Shown in pieces: positions 22,420 to 41,669 of a DNA stretch of 64,000 nucleotides. Every line of letters begins with the position of its first letter. Positions within the stretch are counted from its first letter, which is position 1. This stretch comes from Plasmodium relictum (lineage: Eukaryota; Apicomplexa; Aconoidasida; Haemosporida; Plasmodiidae). The stretch covers positions 62,001 through 126,000 of the forward strand of contig NC_041682.1 in the NCBI RefSeq assembly GCF_900005765.1. The letters run 5' to 3'. The position numbers and the translations under genes are program-made. The notes below the pieces were generated by a model that did no database searches, was not told the DNA's origin, and saw only the letters and a program-made list of their open reading frames with translations.

Positions 22420-25400
22420 ATGTTAGAAGATAAAAATAATAGTGAACAATATAAAGATGAAAGTAATGAAAATAAGTACCTTTCTCAATTTTATTCTTTT
22501 TTAAATTCTAATTATATCAAAAATACATTTGAAAGTAAATTAGAACATACTCGCAATGTAAAGAAAAAACATTTATCATATAGAAAAGCATATAAATATC
22601 TAATTAGGAAATTTAAGAAAGTTAATATATATATATATATATATGTGTGTGTTTAAAATATTAAAATATGTTTATTATGAGCATTTCTTAAATTACAATG
22701 ATCATTTTATAATTTATTTTAAACATTCTTATGAATATTATTATTTATATATTTTAGAGTTTTTTTTTTTTTTTTTTTCTATCTATTTCATTGTTATAAT
22801 TTAACTTACAACTTTTCTTATATTATTTTTTCTTTTATCTATTTAAAGGTAGCTATAGAAAGTGATTTATATCTTGAAGAAATTGAAATTAAAAATGGAA
22901 ACGAAAAGCTAATCATACAGTTATTTGGAAAAAACTCCGTTAGTTTAAAAAAACTTTATAGAAAAAGAAAATTAATTGATCACTATTTTTTTCTTCTTAT
23001 TTTATTTAATATATTGTCTAATTTACCTTATTCTATTACTCCTATCCAAAAGGTAATTTTTTTAATTTTTCTCTATATTTTTTTTTTCTTTTTATAAAAA
23101 GCATATGTATATATATAATATATTTGTTTTTTTTTTTTTTTTTAGTTTATAAATATATGTGATAGTTATATAAACTATGGAGTAAATCTTCTAATGAATT
23201 TGAATTGCATATTGTATAGAAAAAGGAAAAAAATTCATAAAATTTATTTTAAGCCAGTAAATTTTTTTTTTTATTTTATTTAATTTAAATGAATTAGCAC
23301 TTATAAACACATGTATAATTATTTATATTTATATTTTAGGTTTTTAATTTATTGATATCGTTATGGAATAATCATTTTTTTCATATTTCTTTATCTAACA
23401 CATTGGTAAAAAAAAATAAAGTAAAATTTTTATTTTCATTTTTCAAATATTAATTTTGATTGTGTTAATTTTTCAGATAATCTTAGCTTTTTTCTATAAA
23501 ATGTATATCATATTAAAAAAATTACAAATAAGAAATGTTAATTTATTTGATAATATATATATCTTATGTTCCTCATATGTCAATAAAATAAATTCTATGC
23601 TATGGTAATTAAATAAAAAATTGGAAAATAAAAAAGTTAATTATTTAAATAAATAAACAAAAACTCATAATTATATAGATAAAAAAAAATTCACAAATAT
23701 GTAAGTATATATTCTTCTTCTAATTATTATTTTATTTTATTATTTCTTTATCATTTTTTTTTTTTTTATTATTATTATAATTATAGGTTTAGTATATATT
23801 TAATAATCAAAAGAATGTTAATAGATGAATGCGAAATAAAAATTATGAAAAAAAAAAAAACTTACTTAATTCTACCTATATTTACTGATATTATAAAAAT
23901 TTTAGATGTATATGATGAAATAATTAAAAAAACAAATATTAATCCATTAGCAAAGCTTTATGAAGAATTAAAATTATTTTTGTTTTTTTTTTTTCATAAA
24001 TTATTGTATAATTTAATAATAGAAGAAAATATGATACCAAGAAATATTTTTAAGTATCTACAAATAAATAATAATTTTTTGTCTAACAAAAAAAAAAAAT
24101 ACAATAAATTAATTTCATATAATAATAAAAATAAAAAATCAAGCGAAATGCATAATAGTTATTATAAATATACAAATTCAATTAATGAAAATTTTGTATT
24201 TCTCTCTTTTTTTGAAAATTTTTGTTTGTTTAATTCTTTTACGGATAATGGAAAAACAGATAATTCTTTCTCCTCTTTATCTTTTTCTTTTAATTCAATT
24301 AATTCTTCTACATTGTCTAATGACAGTGAATATGCAAATGAAAAAAAAGAAAGGAAAAATCTTAAGAAGGAAGCAATGCCAGATAGTTTTTTTAGTAAAG
24401 ATGAAAAGTCTTTTCAAGTAATAAAAATGTATAAAAACAAAATAGAAATTTTAAATATGCAATACAGTCATTTTTTTATTCATAAATGTAAAAATGAAAA
24501 TAAATATATATTATTAATTAAAAGTTATTTTAATGATTATTTATGTGCTCTTGTAAATAGCTTATACATCTATTCAAAAACTATATATTCACCTAGAATT
24601 TTTAAGAAATCAAGTAAAGATAAGGAATATGATGATACATATACAAATAAAGAAAAACAAACAAACGATAATAGTGACAATGAAATGGAGAATGACTATA
24701 ATCAAAAGGAGAATAAAGATAAAATACATGATAGAAAAGAAATTATAGAAGAGTTAAATGAAAAAAAAGATAATGAAACTATTGAACAGAAAAATACTGA
24801 AAACGACTTTGAAAAAAATTCATATATTGAGGAAAAAAAAGATGATGCATTTTATCAAGAATATGTAAAAATTGATGATAAATTTTTTTTTGAAATAAAT
24901 AATAAAAGTTTGAATAGGTGTACAATAAGTGGCAATGATAACCTAAATGGATCTAATATGATATCAAAGAAAAAAATAAATAATTCATATAAATTAATGA
25001 AAAACAAAAAAGAAGAAAAAAAAAAATATGGAGAAAATAAAATAAAAATTTTCGATACTTTAATAAGTTATATAGAGGTGATATATAGAAATATTTTTAA
25101 AAAAGTCTTAAAAAATATAAATGATAGTAAAAGTATCATTGATTTAAAATTATATTCATATATAGAAGAAATATATAAATGCAATACCTATTATTGTTTA
25201 AAAAGAAGGCTAAAAAAATTTTGTTTTATTTTATTTTTTTCAGTAACGTTAAAAAATTTAATAAAAAGTTATATACATAAAATAAATAAAGAAAAAGTAA
25301 ATAAAAACACATTTGAAAATTTTCAATCTACCATAATATTTGATACATGTAGTTTTATTAAAATATATAATCAATTAAATGAAATAAATTTTAGAGATTT

Positions 25401-27531
25401 CTTTGATAATAAATATATTAATTATCTTATTTATTTAAAAAATATACTTACTTTACCTAGTGATAAATTATTGCAACTTCCTATAAAGAATAAATATTTC
25501 TTTTTCTATATCAATACCAAGAGAATAGATATAAATTTTAATAGCTTTATTGTAAATTACAAATTAAAGAATATAAAATTCGAAAATGAAAAAATAAATG
25601 ATGAAAATAATCTAAAGAATCATAATTTACTATTAAATAGCCTTAACACAAAATATGAAATAAGAAAAAAAGAAAAAAAAAATTTGGAAAACGAAGTTAT
25701 AACAGATGAGAAAGAAAGTAGTTTATTGAATTCGATAAGCCTTTTAAATGTAGATAATTCAAATGATTTTATTTCCAAAAAGGAAATTAATGAAAAGAAA
25801 AAATGCAACCCTATAAAGATGGACACTAATCAAATAAATATATATAATAACAATAGTGATAATGATAGTGATAAATCCAGTGAAAATGAAAAAAAAAGCA
25901 TATTTATTCAAAATGAAAATTATGTAAATATTAAATTTAATTCAAATAGATATAATAACAATGAATTTAATAAAAATGAAAAAAAAAAAAAAGAAGAAAT
26001 ACTTGATCCTATAGAAAATGAAAAGATAAGCAACTGTGACATGTACAGTGCTGATAGTGATGAATCAATTTTAAAAAAAAATAAAAATAGTTCATTTATT
26101 CAAAATAAAAATAAAATATATTACGAATCTGATGAAAGTATAACATATAGTGAAGACTTTAATGCTAAAGAAACAAAAAATGTGCATTCGTTTGATGGAA
26201 GTAAAAATGAAATAGATAACGAATATGATATAAGTAGCATTGGTAGCGAAGAACTTGATCATAAAAAGAAAAAAAAAAAAAATACATTATTTGAAACGAA
26301 TGAATATGAAATAAAAAATTGTATAAAGGTTTATATAAAAAATTCAAATGGGCAATTTGATAGAAAAATATTATTTTTAAAAGATGATAAAATTTATTTT
26401 TATAACTCGGAAAATTCCATATCTTATGATTCTTTTTATTTTTTGATGGAAATAAAAAAAATTTATTCTTATGACGGTTTTTTTGATTCTTTAATTAATT
26501 CACAAAAGCTAATGATGGTGAATTCAACAAATTCCTCCTCTACTGATGATGATGATGTTGATGACGATAATAATGATTTTTATTCAAAAAATAAAGGAAG
26601 TTTTTCATCAGAAAGTGAATGGCAAAAATGTGGATTTGATGCTAAAATAGTTAAAATCTAAATTATGTTTTTGTTTTCAATTTTTTGTTTTTTTTTTCTT
26701 TTTTTCTGTCTATTATATTTTTTTTTTTTCTATTTATTATATTTCATTATATATATATATTTTACTTGTTATACTTCATTATTTATTTATTCCATTTCAT
26801 TTTATTTTATATTTTTCTCTTTTCAGATATTTCATAATTCACTTAGAAAAAACATTCAATTAATGTTCATAGATCAGGACTACGAAAAATTTATTACAAA
26901 AATTAATAACGTTTTAGTTGATGAACGGGAGAGAGACTTTGAGTTTGTAAATCTAAGTTATGATAAAAATATAGAAGAAAAAATGATATCAGAATATTTA
27001 AATAATAATATAAAAATAGATACCAATAACGAAGAATGTTTTAGTACAAAAAGTAATAGCATATCAGAAAAGGAAAGTTCTTATTATAAAGAAAGTAATG
27101 ATTTATACGATAAAAAAGCTATAAATACTGAAGATAAATATGATTCATCTGAAAATGATATAGAAGAAAATGAAAACATATTAAATAATATACTAAACGA
27201 AAATAAAGATATATTAGAAAAAAAAAAGAATTCAATAAATAACTTCCAAACACATATTAACTTCGTAGAATATAGATATTCATCCAGTACCACTGATATT
27301 TATATAAAAGAAAAAAATTACTTTTCAAAAAAGCAAAAAATAAAAGTAAAGAAAGAAAATAAAATGAAATTATTTAAAAATATAAATAAAAATGATATAT
27401 ATAATTTATTTTTTGAAGAAATATGTAGGTTATGTAAAAATAAAAATAACAACATTTCAAAAAAAAATTCAGATGATCTTTTTTTTTATAAATCTGTAAA
27501 TAAACTTTACTTTACAATAAATCTTTCCTGA
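22420..27531 (+). CDS. Large conserved protein of unknown function (seven exons)
   Basis: I do not recognise this protein. Proposed exons are 22420-22620, 22849-23052, 23146-23256, 23340-23405, 23477-23604, 23787-26649 and 26827-27531; the frames join to 1425 residues with GT..AG at every junction. The first five exons are short and encode a compact, probably helical domain free of low complexity (RKAYKYLIRKF, FFLLILFNILSNLPYSITPIQ, VNLLMNLNCILYRK, VFNLLISLWNNHFFHIS, ILAFFYKMYIILKKL). The long exon 6 starts with more of this domain, to about residue 300. It then alternates Lys/Asn/Glu/Ser-rich inserts with hydrophobic blocks (for example near 25070-25600) and ends with a Ser/Asp-rich acidic stretch (SSSTDDDDVDDDNN). 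The core resembles an alpha-helical repeat fold, but that is only an impression. The 3' end converges on CDPK1. Confidence 0.72.
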
Positions 27532-28202
27532 TATTATTTTAATAATTATTTTACATTATTTTATATATATATATATTTTTTTATTTCTAATATGTCTCTA
27601 TTATACCTTAGTTTGATTTAAAGATTATTATTTTATTTTTTCATATATATCATTATCATTTTCCATAATTACTTCTACTATCTTTTTTAACTATTGAAAA
27701 TGTATTCTTTAATTATTATTACCATTTTTTTTTTTTTTCTTAAATTATTGATATTATTTCCTTTTGAGTATTTTTTAATATTTTATATCCCTTTTTGTTT
27801 ACCATAATAAATTATATATATCTACCAAATATTAAATCTCCTATTTTCCAATTTTTACTTAAAATGATTTTTTATTTTTTTTTTCATATAAAAATTATAA
27901 AAAATACAAAAAAACAATATATTTTTAATTTTTTAATTTTATAACACTGAAACTTTCTTAGTTAAATGAAAGTAAAAAATATTTTAAAAGCTATACGAAA
28001 ATGTTTTAAAAATAGTAAAATATACGTGTACTTTTTTTCTTTTCTTTTTTTTTTAAATCAATTTAGCATTTAAAGAAGAAACGATAAAAAATTTAGATAA
28101 ACTTTAAAAAAATATAAAAAAAAATAAATAAAAGTTTAAAAATAAAAAAAAAAAAGAATGACAAAAAAAAAAACAGATTTAAAATAACTTTTTTTTTTTT
28201 TT
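27532..28202. other. Convergent AT-rich intergenic
   Basis: 3' flanks of the seven-exon gene and CDPK1. Poly-A/T only. Confidence 0.65.
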
Positions 28203-34693
<6,491 letters not shown>

Positions 34694-35215
34694 CTAATTA
34701 TCAATACTTTTCATTTCTTTTTCTTTTATGATCATAATTTTTTTTTTTGCTTCTTCCAATCTTTTTCTTTCACTTTCTACCCATTCAAAATCTTCAGGAG
34801 ACATTATTCTGATCGTCATATAAATAGCAAATATACACCAACTAAGAATTAAAAATCCAGTAATAAAAATTTTAAATTCAGTTGAAAATATGGGATTATT
34901 TTTATGCTTATATTTTTTATATGTATTTATATCAATGTTTGTTATTTTAAATTCAGGTATAATACTCTCTTTTTTTTTAATTTCTAAAAATCTTTTATAT
35001 TCATCATCCATCTCTTTAACACTTGGTCGTTCATGAGCATAATACTATAAAAAAAAAAATATATATATATAAATAAAAAAATAAAATTTTACATATTTTT
35101 TAACAAATATTATTAAGAAGTTACATATATAAATTACATTAGTAACTTTCTTGGATGATAAATATCTAATTCCTTTAAAAGAAAAAGAACATTTTTTTAT
35201 TTTCCATAAAACCAT
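34694..35215 (-). CDS. Small single-pass membrane protein with mitochondrial-type leader (two exons)
   Basis: I do not recognise the family. Exon 1 is 35215-35138 (MVLWKIKKCSFSFKGIRYLS..) and exon 2 is 35044-34694. The junction is phase 0 with donor gtaatt and acceptor ttatag; an alternative donor nine bases earlier is also in frame. The product is 142 residues. The basic, Ser/Phe-rich N-terminus without acidic residues looks like a mitochondrial presequence. A hydrophilic segment (YYAHERPSVKEMDDEYKRF) leads to one transmembrane helix (IFITGFLILSWCIFAIYM), then a short charged helix (SPEDFEWVESERKRLEEAKKK). A single-pass inner-membrane protein with a charged C-terminal helix would suit a respiratory-chain or ATP-synthase accessory subunit, but this is inference. 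It is divergent from AP-2 sigma. Confidence 0.75.
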
Positions 35216-36172
35216 TTTGATTTAAACATTTTTTTCATTTCTTTTCTTTTTTTTTTTTTTTATTAATTTTTCTTCATTTTATTTATGTATTTATTTTTTT
35301 TTTTTTTTACTCAAAATTATCTATTTCGTTTAATTTATATAAATCCTAAAAAAATACATAGCAAAAAAGTAAAAAATAAAATAAAATAATAGAACAAAAC
35401 AAAATAAAAGTAAAAATAAATATATATAAAAAAAAGAGAAAAAAAAAAAATACAAAACTTTTTTATAGACTTTTTATTTACTATGCAAACTTTTTAAAAA
35501 ATTTTGTGCACATTTACTAATAAAACTTCAATGCTTTTTTTTTTTTTTTTTCTTTTTTGAACCAGAAAAATTAAATGAATTTTAACACAAAAATATAATA
35601 GAACATTGTTATATATATATATATATGTTATTTTGTTTAATATATATATATATATATATTTTAAATAAAATTATAAATAAATTATTTTGAATATTTCAAA
35701 AAAGAAAAAATAATTAGAAATATAACAAAGTTTTTTCAACAATTTTTTATATTTAATATATATATATATATATATAAAATTATGTATGACACTTAATTTT
35801 CAACATTTTATGTAGATGTTAAGTTTATCCCATAATAGCATACATATATTTTTAAATTCATTTATTATATTTTTTTTTTATGTTTTTTTTTTTTTTTTTA
35901 ATTGGTTTACATACTTTATTACAATTTTGCATATCTTATTTTTTACGAAAGTTTATGATAATTATTTTTTCATAAATATATTTTGAGTTGCACACATACT
36001 ATATATAATAACCAAAAAGAAATATGAAACTTTAAAATTTTTATAAATAATTACTATTCATAACTAAAAGTATGTGAATATAATTATTATTATTTTTTTT
36101 TTTTTTTCTTCTTAAGATATATATTAACATAAAATTACCTTTATAACAATACGTGTGTACATTTTTTTTAAG
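35216..36172. promoter_or_regulatory. Divergent intergenic region, mitochondrial protein / AP-2 sigma
   Basis: The promoters of both genes should lie here. Poly-A/T runs and short TA arrays only. Confidence 0.5.
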
Positions 36173-36810
36173 ATGTTGAATTTTATTCTTTTGCAAAATA
36201 GGCAAGGAAAAACCAGATTTTCTAAATGGTTAGAAATGAAGTAAAAAGAAAATTTTCTAAAGAAATTTCAAAGTATTTTATTATTTTTTCTACTTTTACA
36301 AAGGTACATTAATTGCAATGAAACTAAGCAAAAGAAAATAGAAAGGGATATAAACAAAATTTTAATAAATAGAAGCAGATCCTATGCAAATATATTTATT
36401 TATGAAAATTTTAAAATTGTATATAGATTATACGCAGGTTAGAATGTTATATACAATAAGGAAAAATAATCAAATACAAATAAAAATAAAGTTCAAAAAG
36501 GATATTATGTATATGTCGATACAATAAGTAGTTTATAATTTTTTAAACAATTTCTTTTTTTTTTTTTATTGTAGGATTATATTTTGTTGTATGCATTGAA
36601 AATGAAAACGAATTATACATTTTGGAATTCATTCATTTTATGGCTCAATTATTAGACAATTTCTTTACTAATGTTTGCGAGCTAGATTTATTATTTAATT
36701 TTCATTTTCTGTATTATTTTTTTGATAATATTATATTAGGAGGATATATATATGAAGTTAATAAAAATATTATATTAGATAAAATAAATAAAATTAAAAA
36801 GCTCATATAA
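36173..36810 (+). CDS. AP-2 complex subunit sigma (three exons)
   Basis: Small (sigma) subunit of a clathrin adaptor complex, which holds the core together and helps bind dileucine cargo signals. Exons are 36173-36240, 36304-36437 and 36575-36810, joining to 145 residues, against about 142 in other eukaryotes. Exon 1 gives MLNFILLQNRQGKTRFSKW, close to the AP-2 sigma start (MIRFILIQNRAGKTRLAKW) and unlike AP-1 sigma. Exon 2 ends FKIVYRLYAG and exon 3 continues LYFVVCIENENELYILEFIHFMAQLLDNFFTNVCELDLLFNFHFLYYFFDNIILGGYIYEV, the family core. The introns are 63 and 137 bp, with donors gtaaaa and gttaga and acceptors aaag and gtag. Exon 1 is too short to be found as an open frame on its own. Confidence 0.93.
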
Positions 36811-37568
36811 ATTTAAAAAAAAAAAATTTAATTTAAAAAGTTTTGTTGTTTTAAAATTTAATATTAATTTTAACCCAAATAATAAATTATGTTTTTGAAT
36901 GCATATCAATATTTCTTGGATATATATATCTTTTTCTTTATTTTCTTTTTTTTTGTCTTTTCATATTGGTATTTTTCCGTATATTTTTGAAGTCATGTAC
37001 TTTTAAAATTTCTATTTTACAAGTTCGCTTTTTGTTAAAACTTTTTTAGATAATTTAATTCGTATATATTTACTTGTTTGTGTATATATATATATATATA
37101 TATTTTTTTTTTTTTTAATATATATATTTAAATATTAAATTATAAAACTTTATATAAAAAGAAAAACCTTATTTTTAAAGATGCATAGAATTCCGACAAA
37201 TATTATAATCTTAAAAAAAAAAATGAATAAAAAAAATTATAACGATTCTATTAAAAGTAATATTAAATATATTCTTAATTTTTTATTAAAAGATAAAATA
37301 AAATGGCTTTTAAAAAATGATTAAAAAAATATATTAAAAAAATACTCCTTCAAAATGTAATAAAAAAAAAGATCAAAAATAGAATGATTCATAGAAGTGT
37401 TTAAAAAAATAAAAAAAAATTAAAAAAATAAAAAACAAACAAAAAATAAAAAACAAAAATATCTTATGAAAAGCCGATAATATAAAATTATATAGATAAA
37501 ATTTGCATTATGCATATATAAAATGGTGGTTTTGTATATATTAAAAAAAGTGAAATTTTCTTTTAATA
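36811..37568. other. AT-rich intergenic
   Basis: A spacer between two plus-strand genes, with a short (TA)n near 37083-37102 and many poly-A runs. Nothing else seen. Confidence 0.6.
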
Positions 37569-40500
37569 ATGAAGAAGATTTTTCTTGATAAACCTTCCGA
37601 TAATTTATTTAGAATTTTAAAAAAATACGAAAGTTCTACTAAACTAAAAATTAAAGAATATGTAGAATGTTTAAAAAATTTATCTAACCATAAAAAGTTA
37701 TTAAGGATAGATATGAATGGAAGAGAGAAAAAAATCAGCAAGTACTTTTTTGATAAGAATAAATATATATATGTGAAAAATAAAGACGATATAAAATCGT
37801 TTGAAAACAAAGAGAAAAGAGAAAATACAAACATATTTGTTATAAAAAAAAGTTTAAAAAAAGAAAGAAAATTACATAAATCGTTAAAAGTATTTAAAGA
37901 TACATATGATTTATCACAAGAAGAAATTATATATATGAAATTCATATACAAAATAAAAATAAAGAATATATTTTCACTAATAAATAATTTGAGAAAAAAT
38001 ATTTACATAGATAAGCAAAAAGAAAAAATATTGTTAAATTGCATATACAAATATTTAAGTTATAATTGTTATGTTTTATCAAAAAATGAGTTTTTTTTTT
38101 TTATTTATATTTTCCCTCAACAAATAAAATATTCAAATAAGGTTATGTATTATATAACTAGTCTATTGGATAATGATAATATAAATATAAATGAATTTAT
38201 TACTCTAATCACTGAAATTAATTTATTGTACATTAATTATCATATTAGAGATAAATATATTGATTATTTAAACCGAAATATAAATAATATAAATATACTT
38301 CATATATTTGATATATTAACTAAAGGGTCCTATGTATTTACTATTTTATTAAATTATTCTTATGAAAAAAAATATTTTATCTTTATAGAAAATTTACTGA
38401 ATGTAATAAAAGAAAAAAAAATTGTCTTTAATGAAGAAATAAAATATAAATACTTAAATTTTATTTCAGATTACGTAAATAATAATATTTATTCGAATAC
38501 TTTTTTTAGTGATGTATATACTTCATTATATAAAAAAATATTTTTAGAAAATTATGATTATATAAAAGATATTGATTATATTAAAAGTGTAATTAAATTA
38601 ACCAACCACGATATCATATTAAGGAATATTAATAATATATTATTGAAGAAAAACAGACAGACAATTTTATGTAATGATAAAAATATTAAAATAAAAGTGT
38701 TTCCATCTTATTTAGAGGAAGCAAAAGAAAATAAAGTACATGGAATAGATATAAATTCCAATTACAATGATAATTTTAATTCAAATAACGTTAAAAACGA
38801 AAAAGATAATATAAATGCATTGTGTAACAGCATTAATAAAATAAAAAATTTAAACATAAAAGAGAATTTTTTTGAGGAAAAAAAAAATAATTCAAATTAT
38901 TTAAGTGAAGTTTCATCAGAAAACAAAAATAAAATAAATTATGCAAATGTAGAAATGCATACAAAAAAAAACTGTGTAAATATAAATAATGACAATTCTC
39001 ATTTTAAAAAAATAGAATATAAAAAAAGTAAAAATATGTGTATTAGTAACAATAAAGAAAATATTTTTAATAATAATAATAATGAAAACCTCATATATGA
39101 AGAAAAGCTAATCCAAAATAGGGAATCTATGAACTGTAAATTTCAAACAAAAAAAAATATATTTTGTTTTACTTATCCATGGGATAAAATAAAAAATATG
39201 AAGTATGAAGAATTAAAAGAAAAATATAAAATATCAACAAAAATAACTGACAAAAATATAAAAATTTTATTGAAATTTCTAAAAATATCTTTTCATTCCA
39301 AAAACTCTTATTTAGATGAGATATTTGATAAAAAAAATATATTCCAAATAATGTCTAGTATAAAAAATAGGAATTTGAAATATGATAAAAATAATGAAAA
39401 TTTTGTAAAATTGTTTTATCAATTTGTTGATAAGTGGAATCATATAAGTATAAAGAAAACTATTAATGAAAATTGTATTAGATCATTTGAAAAAAAAGAA
39501 ACAGAGGAAAAAAAGATAACAGATAAACTGGAAAATAAATCTTCACCTTCATGTATTATAGCAAATACAAAAACTGATGTAAAAAAGGAAAATATTAAAA
39601 TAGACATAAATAAAAAAAAAAAAAGTAGTTATACGAACTTCAATTATTATTTAGTATCATCTAATATAAAAAAGGAGCCCAATTTATATGAAAAAAAGGA
39701 TGCACTTTTACATGAATGCTTTAATAATTCATTAGAATATCAAATTAAAAATAATTTTTTTAGCTTTAATTTAGAAAAAAAAAATAATAATAATATTTTA
39801 AATTTAGTTAACAATATTTATTTTAATTTAGACTATAATAATAAAATTTATTATAAATCTCAAATAAACTCCACTTCAAAATTTTTATATTATCTTTGCT
39901 ATTCTTTTAACTCATATTTTGAAAATATAAAAAATAATGATACAAGATATAAAATTATAAACTTAGATTGTTTTATAAAAACTTTTTATGAAATATTTAC
40001 GTTTGTTTTAAAGAATATTAATCTTATAAATATTTCCAATTATTTTTATATTTTTGTTTCCTTATCTAAATTTGTTAATGCTCCACTAGTTACAGGTGGA
40101 GATGAAAAGAAAAATAATAAAAACGATTATAATAGTAGAATATCAGTTTTATTATATATTATACATTTAATAAAAAAATATGAATATAACAATATAAAAA
40201 ATATATTAGATGATAAAAATAATCAAAATTACTTTTTATATAGTGAATATGATAAGAATAATATGAGTAAATACAAAAAATTGAGTTATGATATTCTTCA
40301 TGAAAGCATTCTTAATAATTTTAAATTAGATAATATATATATTTCTAACGTAATAAAAAATGAAAGATTACTTAAAAAAGACTCAGCACATGATTTAGAA
40401 AATAAAAACGATGTAAAATATATAAATAACACAAATGCCAAAAATGATAATAATAACAATAATATAATTATTATGAATAATAATTTAAATTCATTATTTT

Positions 40501-41669
40501 ATAATTATATATTTATTAATAGCTACAATTTTATTATAATGTTTTTAAACAATTATTTTGATTTTACTAACTTTAAATTGAAAAAATTTTTAATTAGTAT
40601 ATTTTATTTATATAAAATGATTCCATCCAATATAAAATTTATATATCATTTAGAATCAAAGTTGTATAATAACCACATAAATTTTGTTAATAGATATTTC
40701 TATATATTTAACGGAGTAAATGAAAATAAAAGGTTATTAAATAAAGAATATGTAGCATTAATTAAAGAATATTATTTAAAAGAATGTAGTTATAATAACT
40801 TAATTTATTCAGAAAACCTTATCTATAATTATAAATATAACATTTATGATAATATCGAAAATATATTTCAAAAAAAAAAACATTTTTTTTTACTAGAAGA
40901 TACTTTAAATTTTACTTTTATATACAGTTTAAATAAATTTTACTATTCTACAATATATTATGATATTTCTAAACATTTATACAAATTTGACATAATATTC
41001 TTAAATGAAAAAATTAAAACGTTGTTATTTTTTTTATTTTTTCAATGTAAAAGTGTATATAAGCCTCTTTCCTTTTTGTTGCTATCTGAGATTATGAAAT
41101 ATGATTGTATCAAAAATTCAGGAAGAATTAATTTATATATTTTATGTAATCTCATATTAATATTAATTAAAGATAGCAAAATTAAAATAAAAAATACTAT
41201 TTATATTAAAAGAAAATACAGTAAATTTCATTGTAATTATTTTTTCCCATTAGAGATATTTGTTTTAAAAAATTTATTAATTTTCGTTGAAAAAAAAATA
41301 AAAAATTTAGAAAAAAATATTGAATCAAGAGAAGATAGAACAAAAAGTATAAAAGAAAAAATGAATGTATATAACCCTTTCATATTTAATTTAAAGTATT
41401 TTAAAGATGATTTCAAAATGAATATTCCATTATTAATTAAACTATATAAACAATATTGTCAAATAAAAAGTGTAAAAGAAAAAAATAATATAAATAGCGG
41501 TTTCTCTTCTTTTTTTTATTTTGATGATGCAATAGAATCAGAAATTTTTAAAAATTCTTTAAATTTTTTATCTTATGATTATGTAACTGAAAATTTTCAC
41601 ATACCTAAAAAATCATTATATTATGATATATTGTGCCATTTTAAAAAAAATAACATAAATATTCTTTAA
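37569..41669 (+). CDS. Large Lys/Asn-rich helical protein, unknown function
   Basis: A single uninterrupted exon of 1366 residues; I do not recognise it with confidence. Three parts can be seen. Residues 1-370 are low in Asn repeats and look like helical repeats, with hydrophobic pairs at roughly 35-40-residue spacing (for example ININEFITLITEINLLYIN and INILHIFDILTKGSYVF). Residues 370-740 are an Asn/Lys-rich insert. Residues 780-1300 again show hydrophobic helices (IFTFVLKNINLINISNYFYIF, FKLKKFLISIFYLYKMI, LRLLFFLFFQ-like blocks). The pattern recalls the FASTK/heptatricopeptide proteins that apicomplexans use for organelle RNA, but I see no C-terminal RAP domain, so this is only a possibility. 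The N-terminus MKKIFLDKPSDNLFRIL is basic but not a clear signal. The gene is convergent with ATP synthase alpha. Confidence 0.8.
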   Translation: MKKIFLDKPSDNLFRILKKYESSTKLKIKEYVECLKNLSNHKKLLRIDMNGREKKISKYFFDKNKYIYVKNKDDIKSFENKEKRENTNIFVIKKSLKKERKLHKSLKVFKDTYDLSQEEIIYMKFIYKIKIKNIFSLINNLRKNIYIDKQKEKILLNCIYKYLSYNCYVLSKNEFFFFIYIFPQQIKYSNKVMYYITSLLDNDNININEFITLITEINLLYINYHIRDKYIDYLNRNINNINILHIFDILTKGSYVFTILLNYSYEKKYFIFIENLLNVIKEKKIVFNEEIKYKYLNFISDYVNNNIYSNTFFSDVYTSLYKKIFLENYDYIKDIDYIKSVIKLTNHDIILRNINNILLKKNRQTILCNDKNIKIKVFPSYLEEAKENKVHGIDINSNYNDNFNSNNVKNEKDNINALCNSINKIKNLNIKENFFEEKKNNSNYLSEVSSENKNKINYANVEMHTKKNCVNINNDNSHFKKIEYKKSKNMCISNNKENIFNNNNNENLIYEEKLIQNRESMNCKFQTKKNIFCFTYPWDKIKNMKYEELKEKYKISTKITDKNIKILLKFLKISFHSKNSYLDEIFDKKNIFQIMSSIKNRNLKYDKNNENFVKLFYQFVDKWNHISIKKTINENCIRSFEKKETEEKKITDKLENKSSPSCIIANTKTDVKKENIKIDINKKKKSSYTNFNYYLVSSNIKKEPNLYEKKDALLHECFNNSLEYQIKNNFFSFNLEKKNNNNILNLVNNIYFNLDYNNKIYYKSQINSTSKFLYYLCYSFNSYFENIKNNDTRYKIINLDCFIKTFYEIFTFVLKNINLINISNYFYIFVSLSKFVNAPLVTGGDEKKNNKNDYNSRISVLLYIIHLIKKYEYNNIKNILDDKNNQNYFLYSEYDKNNMSKYKKLSYDILHESILNNFKLDNIYISNVIKNERLLKKDSAHDLENKNDVKYINNTNAKNDNNNNNIIIMNNNLNSLFYNYIFINSYNFIIMFLNNYFDFTNFKLKKFLISIFYLYKMIPSNIKFIYHLESKLYNNHINFVNRYFYIFNGVNENKRLLNKEYVALIKEYYLKECSYNNLIYSENLIYNYKYNIYDNIENIFQKKKHFFLLEDTLNFTFIYSLNKFYYSTIYYDISKHLYKFDIIFLNEKIKTLLFFLFFQCKSVYKPLSFLLLSEIMKYDCIKNSGRINLYILCNLILILIKDSKIKIKNTIYIKRKYSKFHCNYFFPLEIFVLKNLLIFVEKKIKNLEKNIESREDRTKSIKEKMNVYNPFIFNLKYFKDDFKMNIPLLIKLYKQYCQIKSVKEKNNINSGFSSFFYFDDAIESEIFKNSLNFLSYDYVTENFHIPKKSLYYDILCHFKKNNINIL

